This document shows positions 50,652 to 59,305 of a stretch of 64,000 nucleotides of DNA, one piece after another. Every line of letters begins with the position of its first letter. Position 1 is the first letter of the stretch. The translations under genes were made by a program, and so were the position numbers. Under the pieces are notes generated by a model that did not search any database, was not told where the DNA came from, and worked only from the letters and a program-made list of their open reading frames with translations. The DNA comes from QHXW01 sp035297145 (lineage in GTDB: Bacteria; Acidobacteriota; Terriglobia; Bryobacterales; Bryobacteraceae), in assembly GCA_035297145.1 (NCBI GenBank), contig DATGZN010000063.1, positions 1-64,000 of the forward strand, read 5' to 3'.

Positions 50652-51779
50652 GTGAAAATCCCAAACTCGAAGTGGACGTCATCACTGGCGATGGCTGTCC
50701 TGGCGGTCTTGATACTACTCGCCTCTGCGCTGGTCACGGGCCGCCTGTGCGAAGCCCAAACGGACGGGCAACCGCCTGTCGATCTCGCGAGCTTCTCCGC
50801 CCTGGCGCCTATTGACGCGCACGTGCACCTTTACAAAGACGACCCGGCGTTCGGTGCGCTGATGCAGCGCCTGAAATTGCGCATTCTAGACATTTGCGTG
50901 ATTGACGATCGAGACCCTTACGCCAAGGGGCTGGAGCCTCAGCGCACTGACGTGCTCAAGGTCGTCCATCGCACGAGAGCCCGTGCAGCTCTGTGCACGA
51001 CTTTCAGCCCTTACGAATTCGAAGGGGCGGGATTTGCGCGGCGCACGATCCGCCAGCTCGATGCCGACTTTGCGCAAGGAGCCATCGCGGTGAAGATTTA
51101 CAAGGTCATGGGCATGGAGATGAAATCCAAAGCCGGGAAATATGTGATGCCCGACGACCCTGCCTTCGAGCCGATCTATAAGGACATCGCAGCCCACCAT
51201 CGGACAGTGGTTGCGCATCTTGCGGAGCCTGACTCTTGCTGGCAGCCTCCCAATTCCGCCAGCCCTGACTACGAATACTATCAGCAGAACCCGCACGAGT
51301 ACGCCTACGTACATCCCGAGTGGCCTTCCAAGGCCGCTATCCTTGGGGCTCGCGACCATCTCGTAGCGGAGAATCCTAAGCTGCGCGTGATCGGCGCGCA
51401 CCTGGGTAGCATGGAAGCCGACGTGAATGAGATAGCCTCGCGCTTTGACCGCTATCCGAATTTTGCAGTCGACACCGCCGCGCGCGTCCCGTACTTCATG
51501 CTCCAGCCGCGCGACAAGGTGCGGGCTTTCCTCATCAAATATCAGGACCGCGTCCTCTACGCCACCGACCTGGTCGTCATGCCGAAAGACGACACCGAAA
51601 AGGCGCTCGCCGAATGGAACAGCGCTTACGAGCGCGATTGGAAATTCTTCGCCACGGACCAGACCGTCGAGTACAAAGGGCACGGCTACCAGGGGCTGGC
51701 GCTGCCCGAGTCAGTTCTTCGCAAAATTTTCCATGACAACGCCGTCCACTGGCTACCGGGAATTATGGGGAAACTATAG
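50652..51779 (+). CDS. Secreted amidohydrolase-2-family metal-dependent hydrolase
   Basis: 375 aa from GTG 50652 (AGGAG 7 nt upstream). An N-terminal hydrophobic segment (SLAMAVLAVLILLASALVTG) is a signal or anchor. The rest is an amidohydrolase-2-type TIM barrel: IDAHVHLY (His57, His59), IAVKIYKVMGME, VVAHLAEP, VIGAHLGS and RVLYATDLVV with the metal-binding Asp. The internal strand with Lys in AVKIYK fits the position of the carbamylated or bridging residue in related proteins. Substrate unknown; family members hydrolyse or decarboxylate cyclic and aromatic acids. No co-transcribed partner. Confidence 0.88.
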   Translation: MKIPNSKWTSSLAMAVLAVLILLASALVTGRLCEAQTDGQPPVDLASFSALAPIDAHVHLYKDDPAFGALMQRLKLRILDICVIDDRDPYAKGLEPQRTDVLKVVHRTRARAALCTTFSPYEFEGAGFARRTIRQLDADFAQGAIAVKIYKVMGMEMKSKAGKYVMPDDPAFEPIYKDIAAHHRTVVAHLAEPDSCWQPPNSASPDYEYYQQNPHEYAYVHPEWPSKAAILGARDHLVAENPKLRVIGAHLGSMEADVNEIASRFDRYPNFAVDTAARVPYFMLQPRDKVRAFLIKYQDRVLYATDLVVMPKDDTEKALAEWNSAYERDWKFFATDQTVEYKGHGYQGLALPESVLRKIFHDNAVHWLPGIMGKL

Positions 51780-52069
51780 GACCCAGAGGGTGCCGCCGAA
51801 ACCGACCGCAAGTTGGCTGCATCCTGCTCTCTCGGTCGGAGACGCCCACTGATGGAAGAGGACTGAAGAAATTACTTCGAACTAAAACGGAGCGTTATGC
51901 GTCATTAAGGCTAGCTATTTTCCCGCGCAACCCCGGAAGAATTCTAAGCGCGATGATGGAAGAGAACCGGACATATGGCACGGAATGAGAGGGTGTGGCA
52001 CGAGTTCCCTCCAGGCACGTTAAACAAACTGAAATAGGTTTCGCTGCGCCTGCATCAATGGGAGGCTTC

Positions 52070-52488
52070 ATGCTCCAAGACATTCGCTTTGCCAGCCGTC
52101 AGCTTCTGAAGAGCCCGGGGTTCAGCATTGTTGCCGTGTTGACGCTGGCCCTCGCGATTGGTGCCAGTACTGCGATCTTTTCTGCCGTGGACGCGATATT
52201 CCTGCATCCATTGCCAGATCCCGACCCCGATCGTCTAATGGTCGTCACCGAGAATCTCCCGCATTTCGGTTTGGCAGGGCTCCAGCCGTCCTTTTCAGAG
52301 TTTCTCGAATACCGGCGATTGGCGACTTGCTTTTCTGAGATCGCGGCGATCGCCATTGGACGAACACATGCGGTCTGAATATGGTTGCCGGCTCGAGGAA
52401 AGAACAGAACACGCAGGGACAACGCATCGGCTTCAACAATCAAGCCAAGCGAGTTCCTTCGGCCACTTGCAGGGATCCCATGTCGTAG
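52070..52488 (+). pseudogene. ADOP-type permease, N-terminal fragment with frameshift
   Basis: The ATG at 52070, after GGAGG, opens MLQDIRFASRQLLKSPGFS.. VAVLTLALAIGASTAIFSAV, the first span of an ADOP/MacB permease, and SFSEFLEYRRLATCFSEIAA as in the periplasmic domain. A stop at 52376 ends it, but the +2 frame goes on NMVAGSRKEQNTQGQRIGFN as in this family, to a stop at 52486. Nothing matching the rest (about 700 residues) follows. So it is a frameshifted and truncated gene. Compare the intact plus-strand copy at 59306, of which it is only distantly a relative. Confidence 0.75.
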
Positions 52489-52517
52489 ATTTATACTATC
52501 TTGAACCAGGTTAGAAA

Positions 52518-55500
52518 GTGAGTCCGTACTTGAAGAGTGGATTCTCTTTACGACATCTGATTCTGCTGGCCGTCTACCCGGTCAGTCCATCCTTGGCCGC
52601 CACAACTGCCCCGAGCGCCATCGTGGTCGATGCCGCGGGCCCGTGGCGCGATGCTCGCTGGGGCCTGGGCGTGACGCAGTTCTCTAGCTTGCTCACGGAT
52701 GCCGGCTATCAAGTGCAGAGCGTTTCTCCGGTGAACTTGCCGTCGGTTCATTTGACAGCCCAGACTCTCCTAGCGGTCCCCAGTCTTGAGAGCCTGCCTA
52801 TCGATAGTTTCAAAGCAATCGCTTCTTTTCTCACCTCCGGCGGAACTCTGATGGCTAGTGGGGGAGAACCGTTCCGCGATCCGCTGTATCTGACGGCGAA
52901 CGGTCAGTGGCTCGACCAGAACGGTTGGTTGCAAAACCTAGCGCCACAAAACATCATCCTTAATCCAGGCACAGCAGTTCTGAGCGAGCATTTCAACATA
53001 CCGGAGCCGGTCACGCAAACCCCCGTTACCGGCCCGGATGGTCAGTCGCAGGCCTTGGACTTCCAACTTCAGTTCCCAAACACGAACCAGTGGTTTCTGC
53101 TTTCGGCTCCGATACCGAAGCCCATCTTTGGTGCGGGACAGAACGCCACGATTGTTTGGACCCGTGGAACTCCAGGGCAGTTCATGCTCCTCGAATGGGT
53201 TGAGAACGACGGCTCGCATTGGATTGCCAGCATTCCGCTGACCGCTCAATGGGCCAAACAGGTTCTTCTGCCCTCTAACTTTTTATATTTCAGCGGGGGA
53301 CCTTCCACACGTGCCACAACGACCTTCAACCCGGTGAACGCCGCGCAGCTCTTTTTCGGAGTGGCCACAGGCGTGGGAGCGCAGCCGGGTGCACAGCCAG
53401 GCCCTCTCGAGTTTGCTGTGAGCGCGATTGGTACTGCAACGGCACGGGCTCTGGAACCTTTCACACCCCCTGCGGTAGAGACCTTATCGCCTTGGTACAA
53501 GCAATACGCTACACAACGGTCAGGTCAGACCGTTCGCGTCCCCGTTAGTCGCGGGCGAGGTTTATCCGCCACCGCTGACTCCGACGGCCGTTTCCGCGCC
53601 ATCGGCAACCTCTTGGCGCCCGCCGCAACGTGGTACGTCACCAACGCGGGAACCGTGATCATCTGGCTGCCTTGGCCTGAATTGGAGGGTGCGGATCGCT
53701 CACAGCTCGTGGATCTGCTCCGTGTAGCCCCTAGCCGTCTCTACATTCTCAATGCCGGTTCCACGCAACTAGTCGTGCTGCCAACGGAAAACATTTTGTT
53801 GGGTGCCCGGGTCGGCAACTGGTCTCAATCGCCAGCGGCTCCGAACCTCGTCTGGTCCATTGCGGACTCGTCTGGTACCCAGGCTGTGAAACTCACTAAC
53901 TCCCTCAGCATTGAGCCCGGGCAAATGCTCAGCCCGACTCCGGTGGATGCCGGCCAGCTGCCGCCCGGGAATTACACCGTTATAGCTCGTCTGGTTGTAG
54001 GCTCAACCGAGGTGGATCGCATCGATAGCCAGGTTCGGGTCTTCGATCCAACCACCACTTTTCAGCCGGACGAGCGGATTGTCGTAAAGAACGGAACCTT
54101 CTATACGGCCGGTGGCCAGCGAGTGTACTTGCAAGGCGTGAACTATTGGCCCCGTTACGTCGCAGGTAAAGAGCCTACATGGTTATCCCAATCCTGGTTC
54201 TCGCCTCAGAACTACGATCCGGATCTCGTTGACGCTGATCTCTCCCTATTGGCCTCACTCAACTTCAACCTAGTCAGCGTTCAATATCGAGTCCTCGACC
54301 AGTCTGTAGGAACCGGCGAGGCCCGAGACCTGGTGGACTTTCTTGACCGTTGCCGGAAACACGGCTTGTGGGCCAACATCTACTTCGACGCATTCACATG
54401 GGCCCCTCCGCCGGTCATTCTGAATGCAGGAGGCTTAGCCGGTATCAATCCCAATATCGGGGCCCTGCTGCAAGGGGCCTTTCTCCCCGGGCACGACCGT
54501 GTCTTTGCTTATGACCTACTATGGGAGCCCCTGCTGGGCCTCCACAGTGCCCGCATGGCTGCTGACAGCGCTTGGCGCGAGTGGCTGGTTGAGCAGTACG
54601 GTTCTTTGGCGGATGCTGAAAAGACTTGGGGCTTCACAGCGCCGCGCAATGCTCAAGGACAGCTCTCGAATCCGTTGGATGATCAGATTGAGAACGATGG
54701 GCCTTGGCGGGTTATGGTGGCAGCCTACCGGCGGTTCATCGATGACTTTCTGGGCCGGTCGTTCGGGGCCGCGACCCGCGTCGTGCGCAGCATTTCACCC
54801 GGCACGCTTGTGAGCTATCGAAACGGCGGTTCGGCACCGCTGGATGCAAACGATTCAATAAACGCGGCGGGGATGTTTATGCTGAGCCAGATGAAATGGG
54901 ACCTCAGTACGGCGGCTGCTTACGTCGACTTCTTCTCGCCGCACGCCTACTTTATTCCCATCCCGTGGCCGGCCGGACAGGGGGCGGGCTTCTTCGCTGC
55001 TTACGGCCGGTATCGCACAGCGGGTAAGCCGGTCTATTATTCCGAATATGGCATTAATATCGGTGCCAACGAAGCAGGCTTAGCCACTCAGACTGCTACC
55101 TGTGATTCCGTCATGCACCTTGTCAATGACGATGGAGCAGGCGCAGCCTCGGTCTGGTGGATGCCTGGCGGCTGGCGGACGGATACCGGAGACGACTATG
55201 GCGTCATCAGCCCCGATGGCACGCCGCGTCCCTGCGCCCAGACGCTCGCACAGTGGGGCGCTACGTTCCGCGCGGCGCCCCCAAGCGCGCCGGCCGGCAC
55301 CCCAGTGACCCTAACCGTTGATCGCGACGCTGACGCCCGCGGCGATGTGGGTATAGCGTTGCGCTGGGGAAAAGACTACGTTATGGCCCGGCAGGCGGGG
55401 AGTCCCGTAGTGCTTCGCGATGACGGTACGGGGACTGACACCTCCACTATGCTCCAGGTGCAAGTGGGCAACGTGCCATACAACGGCTCGGGACCGTTGA

Positions 55501-55853
55501 AATATGCGAACGGCGAGTTGGCCGGAATTCACATCCAATGTCCAGGCCTCGACATGACAGTTGAAAACGGCTCCCAAGTTCAGGTCCCTGCGGCAGGCAC
55601 GTGCCAAGTTACACCCTCTCTTGTCAACACCGGGTCCGCCGCCTGGCTTCCTACAAACCAATCCAAGGCTGGAGTTGTCTTGCACACGAATTTTGGCGAT
55701 CTCCCATTGCGGCAACGCGTCCCCTACCTGCAATCGACCAGCGTGGAACCGCTGCCGGTGACCGTGAGCCAGACCACCAAAATCACGGGGCGGCTGCAAA
55801 TTCAGGGTCTTGGTCCGTTCGGCGAGACGTTGGAATTGACGTTGGCGAAATAA
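52518..55853 (+). CDS. Large secreted glycoside-hydrolase-like protein (clan GH-A type)
   Basis: 1111 aa, GTG start, hydrophobic signal (residues about 8-28). Residues 35-430 contain a glutamine-amidotransferase-like fold (FKAIASFLTSGGTLMASGGEPF) and beta-rich parts. Residues about 515-900 are a (beta/alpha)8 barrel: VYLQGVNYWPR, DADLSLLASLNFNLVSVQYR, LWANIYFDAF, then YDLLWEPLLG (Glu670) and VYYSEYGIN (Glu843). These two Glu fit the acid/base (usually NEP, here WEP) and the nucleophile of clan GH-A hydrolases such as GH5/GH42. The C-terminal about 200 residues are beta domains. Substrate unknown. Follows the broken ADOP gene and is not obviously in an operon. Confidence 0.82.
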   Translation: MSPYLKSGFSLRHLILLAVYPVSPSLAATTAPSAIVVDAAGPWRDARWGLGVTQFSSLLTDAGYQVQSVSPVNLPSVHLTAQTLLAVPSLESLPIDSFKAIASFLTSGGTLMASGGEPFRDPLYLTANGQWLDQNGWLQNLAPQNIILNPGTAVLSEHFNIPEPVTQTPVTGPDGQSQALDFQLQFPNTNQWFLLSAPIPKPIFGAGQNATIVWTRGTPGQFMLLEWVENDGSHWIASIPLTAQWAKQVLLPSNFLYFSGGPSTRATTTFNPVNAAQLFFGVATGVGAQPGAQPGPLEFAVSAIGTATARALEPFTPPAVETLSPWYKQYATQRSGQTVRVPVSRGRGLSATADSDGRFRAIGNLLAPAATWYVTNAGTVIIWLPWPELEGADRSQLVDLLRVAPSRLYILNAGSTQLVVLPTENILLGARVGNWSQSPAAPNLVWSIADSSGTQAVKLTNSLSIEPGQMLSPTPVDAGQLPPGNYTVIARLVVGSTEVDRIDSQVRVFDPTTTFQPDERIVVKNGTFYTAGGQRVYLQGVNYWPRYVAGKEPTWLSQSWFSPQNYDPDLVDADLSLLASLNFNLVSVQYRVLDQSVGTGEARDLVDFLDRCRKHGLWANIYFDAFTWAPPPVILNAGGLAGINPNIGALLQGAFLPGHDRVFAYDLLWEPLLGLHSARMAADSAWREWLVEQYGSLADAEKTWGFTAPRNAQGQLSNPLDDQIENDGPWRVMVAAYRRFIDDFLGRSFGAATRVVRSISPGTLVSYRNGGSAPLDANDSINAAGMFMLSQMKWDLSTAAAYVDFFSPHAYFIPIPWPAGQGAGFFAAYGRYRTAGKPVYYSEYGINIGANEAGLATQTATCDSVMHLVNDDGAGAASVWWMPGGWRTDTGDDYGVISPDGTPRPCAQTLAQWGATFRAAPPSAPAGTPVTLTVDRDADARGDVGIALRWGKDYVMARQAGSPVVLRDDGTGTDTSTMLQVQVGNVPYNGSGPLKYANGELAGIHIQCPGLDMTVENGSQVQVPAAGTCQVTPSLVNTGSAAWLPTNQSKAGVVLHTNFGDLPLRQRVPYLQSTSVEPLPVTVSQTTKITGRLQIQGLGPFGETLELTLAK

Positions 55854-56158
55854 TCCTGAACAACCATCTCACAACCAATGTGCAAACGGACCACAAACGG
55901 CGTTGTGGGAGATTACTCCCCATGAGTCGGCTTGGCCCCGTAATGCGCCACGAAATCGGAGAATGGCTGCCGTTGTCGCACATTGTCGTTAGCTATTTCT
56001 TGCCGCGTCCCGAAGACTCGTCCGCACGAACCCGACCTCCAGCTTGTGAAGGTTGGCGCATATCCACGGATAGCGCGTTTATCCGGGAAAGTGATCGGTA
56101 CATGATCAGTCTACTTTGGGCGACAAGCGAGGATGTATCGCCGGAACATCTTTGACAG
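55854..56158. repeat. Intergenic region holding palindromic element X
   Basis: No gene found. On the minus strand 56085-56058 reads CGGATAAACGCGCTATCCG and goes on TGGATATGC. The first part is a perfect 6-bp inverted repeat CGGATA/TATCCG around a 7-nt spacer. It is related to element Y at 58064-58091 at 23 of 28 positions, in opposite orientation on the other side of the AsmA-like gene; weaker similarity extends about 50 bp beyond, up to an AGCTGG.GG.CGG block. Confidence 0.5.
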
Positions 56159-57748
56159 TTAGAGCGTCCGTTTTGCGTCAAAATCCAGTGCAAATGATGG
56201 CTGCTTAGACGTGCCGGTGACCGTGAATGGCACTATCGTTACGGTTTTCTTCTTCAGGAATGGACTAACTGCTTTCAGAACGATTGCTTTGATTCCGGAC
56301 GTCGTGTCGGATAACTTTCCATTCGTGTGCAAGACTCCCTGTAGGTTTACGGTTTTGTCCAGCAAGTTGTACGTACCACGAATCTGGGCAATCGCGCCCG
56401 GGGCGCTGAACGAGACATTTGACAACGTCGCAATCCCATTTTTCACGGAGATGTGCCCCTTGAGATTCGAGAGCACAGTTTCAGGATCTTCCGCTTCCTG
56501 CTTCTTGCTCTCGCCGCGGGCACTCTCACTCAAGCTGTTGAGGGGCACCTGCACCGCTGCGTTCGTGAAGCGTTCATTGCCGACGCCGAAGTCGCCTTCG
56601 AGATCCAGTTTTTTCAGAAATCCCAGTTGTCCGGGCGGCACTTTGACCCTCGCATGCAAGCTGACGCTACCCGTCATCGAGGGATTTTTGTCCTCCGCAA
56701 TCAGGCTCAACAGATCATCGATGCGGCCGTCCTTCACGGTCATCTCCAGCGCCACCGTTTTTCCCTGCTGGCCGGCTTGGCCTGTGACGGTGCCGCTCGA
56801 GAGCACCGTAGTCCTCTGAAAATGCGATCGGACGTTGAGAAGTTGGGTGTCCCCGTTCGTCCCGTCAACCACCGCGCGGAATGCGGTTGACAGGTGAACG
56901 ATGTGGTTGCTGCCGGAAACGTGGAAGTTTGGTACGTCAGCCCCGCCCTCGGATTCGATGTGCTCGAGCGTGCCGCTGAACTTGCCACTGGAAGAAAGCG
57001 TTCCGTCGATGCCTTCGAAGACACCCAGATTCGCGTTGTCAAACGTGTAGGAACCCGAAAGCGGCGTACTGCCAGGCGCCTCGGAGTTCCAGGGGCCAAA
57101 TCGACCGGTTGAGCGAATTTCGCCCGGTGGCTCTGTGTTTAACAGCGTGGCACGATAGAAGATTGGCCCATTCTCGCCCACATGGTCGAGCGTGAGTTGA
57201 TGAACCTCCAGCTTGAACGGTTCTTGGTCACGCCGGCTAGACATGAACTCCAGCACCGCGCCATCCGCTCTAATTTCGCCAATTGCCAGAGTGTCGTTCG
57301 AACTGCTGTCCGTCAATGGCATCACGCCGTCCGATTGCCCGTTCGGATTCTTCGGGGGCACCAATACATGCAACCCAATCACTTCAACCTCACCGACGCG
57401 CTTATGAAAACTGAACATGCCGGCATAGCTGGCCTGGACAATTAGCGTTCGAACCGTGATCAGCGCTGGAAGATCCTTGTGCTTCCGATGCAGGAAACTG
57501 AGTCCCTCCGCTATACATCCCGGCGGAAAGTAAGTGCTGCTGAAATTGCGGATTTCGACCGTCCTGGCGAACCGATCCTGCAGTGCGACGGTAACAGCCT
57601 GCTGCGTAAACGGCCAGTTCCGGACAAGCAGAATTATCACACCGCCTAAGATAAGGGCGAGGACGATCCCCAGGATCAAGCACCGGCGTACCAAGGAGCG
57701 CTTACGGCCGGCAAGCATCCTGCTCACGCGGTCCGGTCCGGTAATCAT
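56159..57748 (-). CDS. AsmA-like inner-membrane-anchored protein
   Basis: About 529 aa from ATG 57748, which has AGGAG 8 nt upstream (a GTG 9 nt earlier is also in frame). One N-terminal span (CLILGIVLALILGGVIILLVRNW) then a long periplasmic beta-rich region with AsmA-type repeats: VEIRNFSSTYFPPGCIAEGL, LDLEGDFGVGNERFTNAAVQ, LKGHISVKNGIATLSNVSFS, APGAIAQIRGTYNLLDKTVN and the C-terminal PFTVTGTSKQPSFALDFDA. This is the YhdP/TamB/AsmA groove architecture that moves or supports phospholipids between membranes. It is bracketed by palindromic elements X and Y, which might mean it arrived or moved as a unit; its composition does not stand out. Confidence 0.85.
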   Translation of the reverse strand: MITGPDRVSRMLAGRKRSLVRRCLILGIVLALILGGVIILLVRNWPFTQQAVTVALQDRFARTVEIRNFSSTYFPPGCIAEGLSFLHRKHKDLPALITVRTLIVQASYAGMFSFHKRVGEVEVIGLHVLVPPKNPNGQSDGVMPLTDSSSNDTLAIGEIRADGAVLEFMSSRRDQEPFKLEVHQLTLDHVGENGPIFYRATLLNTEPPGEIRSTGRFGPWNSEAPGSTPLSGSYTFDNANLGVFEGIDGTLSSSGKFSGTLEHIESEGGADVPNFHVSGSNHIVHLSTAFRAVVDGTNGDTQLLNVRSHFQRTTVLSSGTVTGQAGQQGKTVALEMTVKDGRIDDLLSLIAEDKNPSMTGSVSLHARVKVPPGQLGFLKKLDLEGDFGVGNERFTNAAVQVPLNSLSESARGESKKQEAEDPETVLSNLKGHISVKNGIATLSNVSFSAPGAIAQIRGTYNLLDKTVNLQGVLHTNGKLSDTTSGIKAIVLKAVSPFLKKKTVTIVPFTVTGTSKQPSFALDFDAKRTL

Positions 57749-58210
57749 GGAACACACTCCTATCTCAGTTTAGAGCTATCTGTGGTGCGTTAGGTTTCAA
57801 CCGACAGCTTTCGCCAGACATCCCCAAGAAACCCGGCTCTTCACGACGGCGACGGAGCCCGGCGTGACAATAGTGAAGACATGAATCCAACCAGACCGGA
57901 GGTAGAGTGGTCCAGAAACAAGTCGCGGTCGTTTCCGTTTGAGCACGGCGGCCGGAGGGCAACAACCTCCAGGGCGGTATCAGTTCGGACCTCCAACAAT
58001 CCGGATCAGTCCCGTGCCACGCCGCTCACGGCAGTTGCCAAGCACAGAGTCCAGCCACATGGACGTATAAACGCCTTATACGTAGATATGCCTTCGGTAC
58101 CTAGCTGGTGGCCGGATTCCCCACGAGTAGTAGGATGGCGCCCGTTGTGAAGTATTATCGGTATCCATTTCGTCGACCCAGTCTTGCGGCCCTCCCAAAC
58201 TGAGTGCTGA
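57749..58210. repeat. Intergenic region with palindromic element Y and a small-gene remnant
   Basis: Plus-strand 58064-58091 reads CGTATAAACGCCTTATACG then TAGATATGC: a perfect 6-bp inverted repeat CGTATA/TATACG, 7-nt spacer. Compared with element X, the paired change (CGG/TCC to CGT/TAC) keeps both arms complementary. About 60 bp further, a remnant of a small gene's 3' end lies at 58155-58196 (separate entry). The rest is unexplained. Confidence 0.5.
58155..58196 (-). pseudogene. Remnant of the 3' end of an 84-aa gene family
   Basis: Minus-strand frame spelling GRAARLGRRNGYR and a stop, the same ending as the intact small gene at 61857 (ERAVRLGRRNSYRQ). Nucleotide identity is about 37 of 44, with an exact 18-bp block (58168-58185 and 61873-61890). 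Nothing of the rest of the gene is present. Confidence 0.55.
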
Positions 58211-58681
58211 TCATTCCGGACTCGCGTTGCAGTATGCATCGCTCTTTAGCACTACCACCCATATCGATCCGCTATCGCAACTCCGACAGCGCGCGTGGTC
58301 CTGGACTCCTGTTCCATTACAATCCTCGCAGGTCGCAGCGATCTTCAGTTCCAGGAGCTGACTGTCGGGCAGCTTCTTCAGGTCGTGAATGACCTGGCCG
58401 TTATGGTGGGTCACCAGCCAGCGCTTCAGTTTGCGCTCGATGGCTTCCCGGTCTTTCACGCTGAGTTCCACGCACCGATGCGGCCACCATTCAGGAATGC
58501 ACTCGTAGCAAACCAGATCGCCGCAATCCAGTAGAGCACCAGCGTCTGCGCGCCGGAAGAACCGCTTGCACCAGTGGCACGGCCGGACGCCAAGCAAGCC
58601 CAGAGCGTCTTTGACCTGCACTAGCTCACGCTCGATGCGCGACACTGCCTCGCGCAAATCCTTTACTGACTCGTCCGGCAT
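58211..58681 (-). CDS. Small zinc-finger-like protein with two Cys clusters
   Basis: 156 aa. An N-terminal coiled coil (LREAVSRIERELVQVKDALG) is followed by a first Cys cluster (CHWCKRFFRR..CGDLVCYECIPEWW) and, after a helical region, a second one with DnaJ-type spacing (CEDCNGTGVQDHARCRSCDSG). CXXC pairs of this kind bind zinc. No signal peptide, so cytosolic. Unknown family; such small zinc proteins are frequent in acidobacteria, often among accessory genes. No clear Shine-Dalgarno box; start chosen as the first ATG of the frame. Confidence 0.72.
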   Translation of the reverse strand: MPDESVKDLREAVSRIERELVQVKDALGLLGVRPCHWCKRFFRRADAGALLDCGDLVCYECIPEWWPHRCVELSVKDREAIERKLKRWLVTHHNGQVIHDLKKLPDSQLLELKIAATCEDCNGTGVQDHARCRSCDSGSIWVVVLKSDAYCNASPE

Positions 58682-59305
58682 CTTGCCACTGGCCCGGAAT
58701 TTCCTTTCCGGACTCCCGGGTGCTGTTCAGTATACAGCCAGCCGCCGTCATGTGATCCTTGCGAGTTGCGTGAGATTTTGCCGCTCGACCTGAACGGCGC
58801 ACCGAGCGTCAGCGGCCACTTGCGTTCCAGTTTTCGCAGGGCTTCGGGCAACCGGTTGTCACCAGTCGGCGTATATTCTGCCGGTCCTTACCAAACGAGC
58901 CATGGATGTGTTTGGGCGCGAGTTGCCATGCACATTCAGACGAAGTTCCTTCGGCTTCGCAAGCGGGTGTCGCTGGGTGATCACATTGATGATTGGCGGG
59001 TCTGCTGGCTCGGCGGATGGGACAAAGGCCGAGTCTTCTTCGTCGTTATGGTCTGCCAGATTCGTCGGACTCCATGAAACCATGGTCATTGAAGCCAAGG
59101 TCGGAGAGCACGGCGAACTAGTTTTGGGGAATCCAGCCAACATCTGAGTCACTGAACAAAAGCTAGCTTCCCCTGTTCATTTCCGCTCCCCTCTTCCCAA
59201 TTCCGAACACCTTTCCACCACGGAACCCTATCGCCACCGCAACATGCGATGGCATCTCGCTTGCCCTAGCATTTACTCTAGAACCTTCTCAACAGGACAA
59301 ATACC
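58682..59305. other. Gene-free stretch upstream of the ADOP permease
   Basis: More than 600 bp. Several short overlapping frames exist on both strands, none with a ribosome site, a coherent composition or a recognisable motif. Probably decayed sequence. AGGA at 59293-59296 is the ribosome-binding site of the permease. Confidence 0.5.

Noticed and set aside
58859..59152. Minus-strand frame of 97 codons in the gene-free stretch
   Set aside because: No ribosome site, motif or partner; plus-strand frames of equal length overlap it.
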